DNA of 64,000 bases, taken from assembly GCA_036023115.1 (NCBI GenBank), contig JAYKKT010000087.1, positions 10,138,501 to 10,202,500 of the forward strand. Reading direction: 5' to 3'. This stretch comes from Brasenia schreberi (lineage: Eukaryota > Streptophyta > Magnoliopsida > Nymphaeales > Cabombaceae). The position numbers were made by a program, and so were the translations under genes. The notes beneath the pieces are model-generated. The model searched no databases. It saw only the letters and a list, made by a program, of their open reading frames with translations, and was not told where the DNA came from. This document shows positions 38,001-47,000 of this stretch, in pieces; within the stretch, counting starts at the first letter, position 1, and each line of letters opens with the position of its first letter.

Positions 38001-41000
38001 GGCAATTGGATGTTAAGAATGCTTTCTTACAGGGAGACTTAAATGAAGAAGTATACATGGAACTACCTCCAGGACTACCCAGAAATTTGTCATCCTTCAA
38101 TAGAGTATGTAAACTCAATAAAGCGATATATGGGTTGAAGCAGTCTCCAAGAGCTTGGTTTGATAAATTCAGCAAAGCAATGTGTAGTTTGGGATACTGC
38201 AGAAGCCTCAATGATCATATAATATTCTTCAAGAAAGGGACAAAAATATCAATCCTCACGGTTTATGTTGATGGCATTATTGTTATAGGAGATGACCTTG
38301 AAGAAATATCAAAGTTGAAAATGAGCTTTCATAAATTATTTAACATTAAGGATCTGGGCAGACTTCATTATTTCTTGGGCATAGAAGTTCTTTACTCTGA
38401 CAAAGGTATCTACTTGACTCAGCGAAAATACCTAATGGATCTCCTTGAAGAAATTCAAATGCTTGAATTTAAACTTAGTGACATTCCAATGGAGATAAAA
38501 AAGAAATTTTTTCATGGAGACAGTGAAAAGTTCAAAGACATCCATAAATATCAGAAGCTAGTGGGCAAGCTCATATATTTAACCATTACTCGATCAGACA
38601 TTGCGTATGCAGTTGGGATTGTGAGCAGATATATGCATTCACCAACCAAAAATCAGATGGATGTTGTGAATAGAATTCTCTGATATCTCAAATCAACTTC
38701 AGGAATGAGTTTACTTTACTCGAAATCATCAAACTTGGACATTGAGCTTTATTCTGATGCTAACTGAGCAGGTTCTTATGATGACAGAAAGTCAACTACT
38801 GGCTATGTTACTTTACTTGGGGGTAATATTATATCTTGGAAAAGCAAAAAACATACAATTGTTGCAAGATCTACGGCAGAAGCTGAATATAGTGCTATAG
38901 CACAAGCAATGTGTGAAGGAAAATGGGTATCTTCATTGATCATTGAATTGGGTTACTCACTTAACCATCCTATACCCTTATATTGTGATAGCAATGCAGC
39001 AATTCAGATAGCATCTAATCCAGTATATCATGAAAGGACCAAGCATATAGAAATTGACTGTCACTTTATCATAGGGAAGATATCTAATAAAGAATTCCAG
39101 CTGGAGTATGTTCATTCTTTCAAACAGAGGGCTGATTTTTTAACTAAAGCTATTACTAGCAAACTATTAAAGGAGACCTTATCCAAGTTGAGTGTCATCA
39201 ACATTTTCCACCCAACTTGAGGGGGAGTGTTAAGGAAAGTTGTGTCTTGTCATGTAATGAGAGTCAAATCATGTAAAAGAGTCCTGTCTCATGTTAGGTT
39301 GTCATTTTGAGTCTTATGTCATCTTAGAAATGGTTAATTCTTAGTAGGGGTAGATTAGGAAATTAAGTTAGATAGGGTATTAATAGGTAATTAGGGTTAG
39401 ATAGAAGGATTAAGAAAGGAGAGGGGGACAGCTGCAGAAAGGAAGCCGATTTTGGGAATGATGCAGATTGGAGGAATGCCTCCAATCTGCAATATAATGT
39501 AAGTTTCTTTTATGTTGAATGTGAAGAAGTTTATTCCAAGACTTCATTTCTATCACAGACAACTTTTGTACATGTTGATGATTAACTGCCCAATACTCAT
39601 AACCATAAAATATGGTAGGCCTAATTGCTGCTCTATAATATTTACCTTTTAACTTTAATGGTATCCTCTTATCACAAAAAATACCTGATGTTCCTCTCCA
39701 TTTTAACCAACCAACATTAATTCTATGCGTAACATCTCCATCAATTCTTTCATCACTCCAAAAAATTGATCTTAGGTATTTAAAACTTTCTTTTTGGGGG
39801 ATAAAATGTGTGACAATTTTAATTTCTATGTCCTCTGGGGTAACCAAATGATCAAACTTACATTCCATATATTCTATCTTTGTTCTACTAAGTCGAAAGC
39901 CTTTGCTTTCTAATGTTTCTCTCCATAGTTCCAATTTTCTATTAACTTTTTTCATAGACTCCTCTACTAATACAATGTCATCTGCAAATAACATACACCA
40001 AGGTACTTCATCTTGAATATGTTTTGTTAACTCATCAATCACTATTATAAATAAGTATGGACTTAAAGTTAATCCTTAATATAACCCAATATTAACTTCA
40101 AAGAAGTCTGTCATTCCAAAGTTCTCCATTTTAACCAACCAGCATTAATTCTATGCGTAACATCTCCATCAATTCTTCCATCACTCCGAAAAATTGATCC
40201 TAAGTATTTAAAACCTTCCTTTTGGGGGATGCAATGTATGCCAATTTTAATTTCTATGTCCTCTGAGGTAACCAAATGATCAAACTTACATTCCATATAT
40301 TTTGTCTTTGTTCTACTAAGTCGGAGGCCTTTGCTTTCTAATGTTTCTCTCCATAGTTCCAATTTTCTATTAACTTTTTCCTTAGACTCCTCCACTAATA
40401 TACTGTAAATAGCATACACCAAGGTACTTCATCTTGAATATGTTTTGTTAACTTATCAATCACCATTATAAATAAGTATGGACTTAAACTCTATCTCCTT
40501 TGCTTTTTCTCCAACTCATTTTGTCTCTTGTAAACATAGAATATGAATCTTTCTCCGAATCATAGTATCTACCACCTCCATTAGCTTACCAGATAATGTT
40601 CTGATATTCCAAGAACCAATACGAATCTTATTATCTAGGACTAGCTTCCTTACCACCACCCCGCATCCATCCATAATCAAAATGCGGAGACCCTCTCTGA
40701 AAATTATTCACTACATTCGGGTGGCAATGTAGCGGGACTAAATTCTTTACCCACACTCGTCCATTATGTGGGAACCCTCTTTGCAATTGATTCACTACAT
40801 TCAGGCAAAAATGTAGTGGCCCTTACTTATTACTGCATTCGGACTCTGCAGCACGTCGCTAGGTGGGGATACCCCAAAGCAATGCTCATAAGTTTTGAAA
40901 TCCATGTTATAAAAATCCGACGAAGTTTTACGCTGGCTATCGGAAGCCTAAGACAACCCTCCTCCTTTATCCGGGCTTGGGACCGGCAATGCAAGAGTGA

Positions 41001-44000
41001 TCCCTTACATGGGCAGAGTTGAAAAGGATATGCAAGTGCTGAAGATAATTATGAATTGGATATGACACTAGATTAATAGGTCATAAGATCAAGCATCATG
41101 AGAAGTCCTACTCTTGATGCCTACCGGAAGCTGAAAGGCCTTAACATCAATGTCAGCTTCATGTAGATTATCACATCTATATCTAAGCAAGAATACAGTA
41201 AACTCATTTTTATGGGTGCTGCACTTCACAAAGAACAAGATGATTATGAGACACCCAGCTAAGGCTCACATTCTATTTCCTATTGTTGGATTAAGATGGT
41301 GATCTGGAGAAATACAACTAGCAGTTAGTCAGCAGCTTTCTAAGGAAAGCCATTCTAAACAGTTATTGAACTGCATAATCAGCTTAAGGTCCTCAGGAAG
41401 TGTAACAAAATGTCTAACAACTGCATCCTCTTTGTTTTCAGTCAATCAGCAGAGGTAATTGGTGAAGGAAGTATTTTTATCCATTAAGAAAGGAATTTCA
41501 CGCTGACTGACAAGTCCTGAAGATAAGACAAGAAATTGTTGATCTCCATAAAGGCACCACATTTGATAACATACTAACTGTGCCGCATAATCAGGATAAT
41601 AAAAAAAATATGGCAACCCCATTTGATATCAAGGAGTATCTAAGTGTGTCTACCAATAAGCTTTTACCACATCCTCACTTTTGTGATTTTTGTTGTGAAA
41701 TCTACACAGAACAATTGATCATGATAATTAATCAAACCTATACCATACTGATGCCTGATCTTTAATAAATCTAGCAGAACATTCTTTTTGTCACTCGCAA
41801 CATTGAAAAGAAAGAAGAAGATCCTAAAGCAGAACAATTGAAAATACCTATAGGCATATTGGAAAGCACCAAGAACTCTGGTCTCCTTGAACGAGGCAGC
41901 TTCTCCTAGAATCGTTAGAGCATCAGGTGCATGGACAGACATTATGCACCCATCATATGCTTCATTAGCATCATCTTCAGTTATTATAGAGCATCCTGCA
42001 AAAATAGTGTATTACAGCAAAACACCTTGCAAATTGTCCTCATGCTTTCTCCTCAAAGCAAGCCTAGCAATATGAATGCTCCAATACATGAGACAAAAAC
42101 TATCCTCCTGGCTAGACACACAATGTCAATGACCGTCCAACTAACTATCAGACATTTTTTCAGCCGTTTCCAGCTGTTGTCCCCCTCCCAAGGGTAGGTT
42201 CTTACGCGTTACTCACCCGTTTACAGAGTGCAACCTTAGACACTGTCAATGTAGAAACTTGGATTATGCATTTATCAGGAAAGATATTCGATTAACCAAT
42301 TTATACAGTTACCGTAATTGTTTTATTGAAATTTAACAAGTTTTTCCAGAGCTTTAGTAGCATGAGTGAACATTTATCATTTCATCCATCCTTCATCGTG
42401 TTCAATCTACCTTTGACAATACCCATTGTCATAAAATACTAGATTGGCAAGTGAGACTCACTCTTTTCTAAACACTATCTAGATACAAGATCAAACCGAC
42501 ATATTCCATCACATGGCCATGAAGGCTTTCAAGAAAGAAGCAAATTACCTTCAGAAGAAGTGGAAACAGATTTCACTGCACAGCCTGTTCTTATCTGACA
42601 GCCTCGTTTCTCGAGTTCGTCTCGGATCTGTTATTATTCATACCGGCTGAATACGGATTCTTCATAATTGTATAAAATTACGTCATTCATAATTTCATAC
42701 AGTGAATTTTTCAAACCTTCTTAACATAAGAATGCGAACGGCCCTTCACAGTGAGCCATTGTGGCCGACCAAAGACCTGCAACACGATTCAGAAAGATCA
42801 TTTGACATCATGCATGTCTCCTGTATAGAAACCAAGGGGACAGTATTCCCAAATTAAGAACATATAGTGCGAAAAAGATCGCAATTTTTTTTAAAAAAAT
42901 GAAAAGGGACACTGGATTATTCTGGGAGGCCTACTGTTAATACCCATGATGAATTTTGATCTCCTCTTTTCCCCGCAATTTTGATCTCCTTGCTTCGTGT
43001 CAACGAAACCCACTAGTACGGCACTTTCTGATCATGCTTTCTTCTTTTTCTCACTGTAGCTCACCCGTTTAAAGGTTACAAGGTTTTGGGGCAGATTTTT
43101 AACATATGATTACAGGATTTCTTAACGGAAGGATGTACCATCTTCGAAGACCGATTCGAGAATTATGAACCATGAATTTGAGATTTTATTGCTATGAAAT
43201 ACTATAGCTTTACTTACCTTTACCAACTACGCCGGAGACCTTCCTCACTCTAACCACAAGCTCCGGCGGATATAATTTGGATTGCACCATCTTCAGAAGA
43301 CAACGATCGTGGGAAAACATTCCAAGACTCAATAAACCTAAACCTCAGATTATCCAATTTCTTTTGCAGGATCTTCGAAATGGGTGTCATTTTCCTGGGT
43401 CAAATTCAACCTTTTCCTAAAGAGCAATCTTTCTGAATAGGCTAAGATACTCCTTTCCTTGCATTTACTTTAGCATCCTTGTCTGCCATTTCTTTCAACT
43501 TCGGTGGCACACAAAAATTTATGAATATCGTCCATGAATTAAGGGAGTTCATGCAAAACATCGGAACCATTCCTCCCGACAGATGTTTTGTGAATTTGAC
43601 GACACTTCGACTTCCCATCAGGAAATTCCACATCTTATGCAAACCACATCACATTCTCGTCAGAAACCGGCAATATAACTGGCAAAAGTAATTTGGATAT
43701 CCATCTTATCGATTGCCAGGAAGAAGGTAGAAAATGGGTTCCCATCTTATGAATTGAGAAGAAGAAGATGGAAAAATGAGAGCAGAAAAGTCACACACCA
43801 AAGGGCCATGACGATGATGGAGAAGGACTAGCCGGTTATGCGTTCGAGAAAACGCCGTCTGGGGTTCCGCACGTAACTAATGGAATAGGGTTTCCCGCCA
43901 TTCGTGGCACAAAAGCCTGCGAATCAGTCTACGACGACACAGAATCTCGTAGGTGTCTTTCATATCGCAACACTGGCAAACAAACCCGTTTCAATATGTG

Positions 44001-47000
44001 TGACGAGCAAACTCGTTTCAATATTTGTACGGTTGTGATGGTTTATTACGGTTATTTATTTTATTTGTGGGGTTTACTAAATCTAAACTATATATACTCC
44101 TTGTTTTTTCACTTTTTTGATAGTTGAGGTTTTGATATGGTAAACATGTAATTTGACAAAGTCTTGTAATGTATTTGTCATCTTATATACTTTTCGTATT
44201 CTTGAAATTTTAAATTATCCATTTTTATGATTGAGTTCAAAAATGAAAAGAACCATAATAAACCATCACAACCGTTCAAATACTTTTATAAGTATTTGTT
44301 CCCCTTCAGTAAGTCTCCAGTTTGAGCCTTGTGAGAGGAGAAACCAGCTCTGCGAGAGCTTTACCACCAAAATGAGCGCTTGCTTGTACCGGTTACTGAT
44401 ACTTGCATAAGAAAATGCTTGTAGTACATACACGCTGATTCAAATCAAATAGGCGAACTTGATAATTCAAATCTCAAAAAAACCTTGAACATATTACCGA
44501 CAAAATTGTAATTTGAATACTTCAGAATCAACCTGGTCGGGTTGATTCAGCCAATTGGACCAAGTGGGTTTGGCCCAACCAGCCTGCATCGAATTGAAAA
44601 CTGATCCATTTTGACAATTGGAGTATAAATATAGTTCTTTCTAGAGAATCCTTAGATATAGAAAACGAATAAATTTTCCAATTCTATATTTCTCATAAAA
44701 AAGAATAGTGCAAAAGGCATGCATGCGTGCAAGATAAGTATCGAACTACCAGAAGAATGTGATGGTTTTTGCAGAAAGTAAGCACGCAGTAAGCTGAACA
44801 GTTGAGCATCGCCTCCGAAGAACACGACCAAATAGACGCGCACATCGGAATCTGCAGTCACAATCACAGCCATCATTAGTCACAGAATGCTAAGCCAAAG
44901 CACGTCGACAACAAAGACCATGGAAGCACCGAAAAGAGAACTTAAATGGGCATCTCGTTCGACCCCCTTCCTCTTGTTAAATATTTGTATCAGTTATTTC
45001 ATCTTTGTTTTGAAGCATACCAACCTAAAAACAACCAGATTTTCATGTCACCTTGGGTGGACATGAACTGGCTTTTTTGGGTTGTATCCTTGGCGAGCCA
45101 TTGTGTCTAGAATTGGAATCTTACTATATTTTTGTTCTCTAACACGTATATAGGCCTGTGCTGGTTCCCCAGATTGGGGGCTCCTCCTTAATCAAAGACA
45201 TAACGTAAATGAACAGATGGGATGAATGCCGGATACTCACAAGATAATGATCCCGAAAGGCGTCAGAGTAGCCACGCAATTTGAGGAAATGGCCAAGTGT
45301 CTCGTTGCGATCGAGGTCAGGGTTACCCTCAAGCTGCTCAAGATAGCTGCACAACCAGCAAATGGATTACTTATTATTTTGTAGCCATTCACTGAAATTG
45401 GTTTCCACATCTAACTTCACACCAAGTTAAAAGGAAAACAAATGTGAAGAAAGCTTAAAATTGAAGGTCCATTGATAAGACGAAGCACTATGTGCCAGAG
45501 GAAGTGTGGGAGGTTTGAATTCAAGAATTTGAGAATTTCTTCACTAGTAAAACCAAGGATGGATATTAATACGGCACTCCCATTCATTAGTTTTCAAAGT
45601 ATTTAAGCAAAAGTACGTTCCCCATGAAGATCTCATGAATGCTGATGTTGGTCGTGACCCCTCGTGGACATGGAGTAGTACGAAGGAAGGACGAAAGATC
45701 CTAGAAAAAGACCTTTGATGGCAAATAAGCGACGGGAAAGACACATGCGTTCTATGATCCATGGTTTCCACGCTCAACAACATTCAAAGTTAACCGGACT
45801 AAGGCAAGAACCTCCTCTGCTTGATAATCCATTGCTTAATGCAACAGGTGAATGGGACGAAGGCCGACTTCAGCAATATTTTAGTCCTAACCTCATCCAG
45901 ACGATGTTACAAATAAAACCCACCAAGGAGAAGGATCTTCTTCAATGGAAAAAGAATTCTTATGGGTGCTACTGGGTGTCGTCGGCGTACGCTCTTGGTG
46001 TAGATCACTATCTTCCAAGTTTTACCTACCCTGAAGTTGCGGGCCTCGTTGAAGATCAGGATTATCTTTTGGGAGCTGTTACACAAGGTTACTCCAATTC
46101 GGGCTCGACCCAACAAAATTAACCCTTTATGTAAGACAATCAACTGGGAACAAGAAACTTTTCTTCGTTGCCCACACTTGTTGATTCCATTATATCTTTC
46201 AAAGAATGGTGACCAATGAATTTGCAAGCTATTCATGGTAAGTTTTGATAGAAAGGTACCCTCAATCTCTATGTTCAGTCTAATCTACCTACCTCTTTGT
46301 TTATTTAATCTTCTAGCTACGCGTCGGAGTGCAAATGAGCTTTGTGTTTAGTTGGGATCCCCCCTCATTCTATGTATTGCTTGCTGTGTGGAGCTCTGTT
46401 TGGTCTTCGATATTAATGAAGTGACTCTATGGTGTAAGAGAAATTGAAACCATTCTCGTTGGAGTTGATAATAACAATCAAAAATTTGTTCTAGACCTAC
46501 ATTAGGCAGCTTGAAAGTAGCATATACCTTCAATTTTAACCGCACATTCTTCGTTAGGTTTTCAAGTTACAGACTTTGGAAGAGGAGACGAGGCCTCTAA
46601 ATTGTTGATAAACTATGATGGTCTTGTTTGTTTAAAGTACGTGCTAATTTACTTCAAGCTCAATGACGAGTAAGAATTGTCATAAGGACAGAAGGGCTTG
46701 GCTTTGGTTTTGGTAGATTTTCAAGGTACAAAACCAGACGTTTTTTGTCTTCATTTTTTGTGGTACAATGAAGAGGCTGAAGCAAATGCACGCCCCAAGA
46801 ATTGAACTCATGACCTTTAGAGCCAACCCCCCGGCCAGGTCAGTTATTGCTCTTGGTGCACTTTTTTGTTAATCCTAAGTTTCCAACCGTGCATTGGAAA
46901 TGGTTTTGATCGACTTTTACGTGTTTTCGGTTCTTTTTTGTTAGATGAGAAATCACTGACAGCAAAACTTAATCCGCAATTTACACCTAAAAACTAATGA

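Larger units (their letters stand above)
34121..39541 (+). mobile_element. Full-length Ty1-copia retrotransposon E, nested in the RTE
   Basis: 5421 bases, plus strand, with LTRs at both ends and a perfect 5-bp duplication cttca (34116-34120, 39542-39546). Removing element and one duplication restores RTE sequence across the join, matching the other RTE copies at 27370 and 33160. The LTRs differ at about 6 aligned positions of 261, so it is the youngest LTR element seen here. It lies antisense to the host gene. Gag-pol is almost complete but carries several nonsense codons and mutated active-site residues. Confidence 0.95.
32807..41018 (-). mobile_element. Composite RTE insertion in intron 7, with repeated 3' modules
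   Basis: One LINE insertion bounded by a 19-bp duplication. Without the nested copia it is about 2.8 kb. Read on the plus strand: a 3'-end module 32807-33331, a second 3'-end module 33332-33814, a third 33815-34120 continuing at 39542-40116, a partial RT module 40117-40487, and the 5' leader 40488-41018 after a large deletion of endonuclease and RT. Each module restarts with the 3' UTR or RT-tail sequence (e.g. CTAAGCCTTTTCCCATACTA, AAACATGGCAGGCCTAATTG). RT text such as [14 protein letters not shown] is at about 40010-39970. Non-functional. Confidence 0.88.

Noticed and set aside
42180..42240. Possible tRNA gene suggested by a short GC-rich stretch with AGGGTAGGTTC
   Set aside because: No cloverleaf pairing or anticodon arm could be drawn. 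The sequence lies in intron 6 between well-supported exons.
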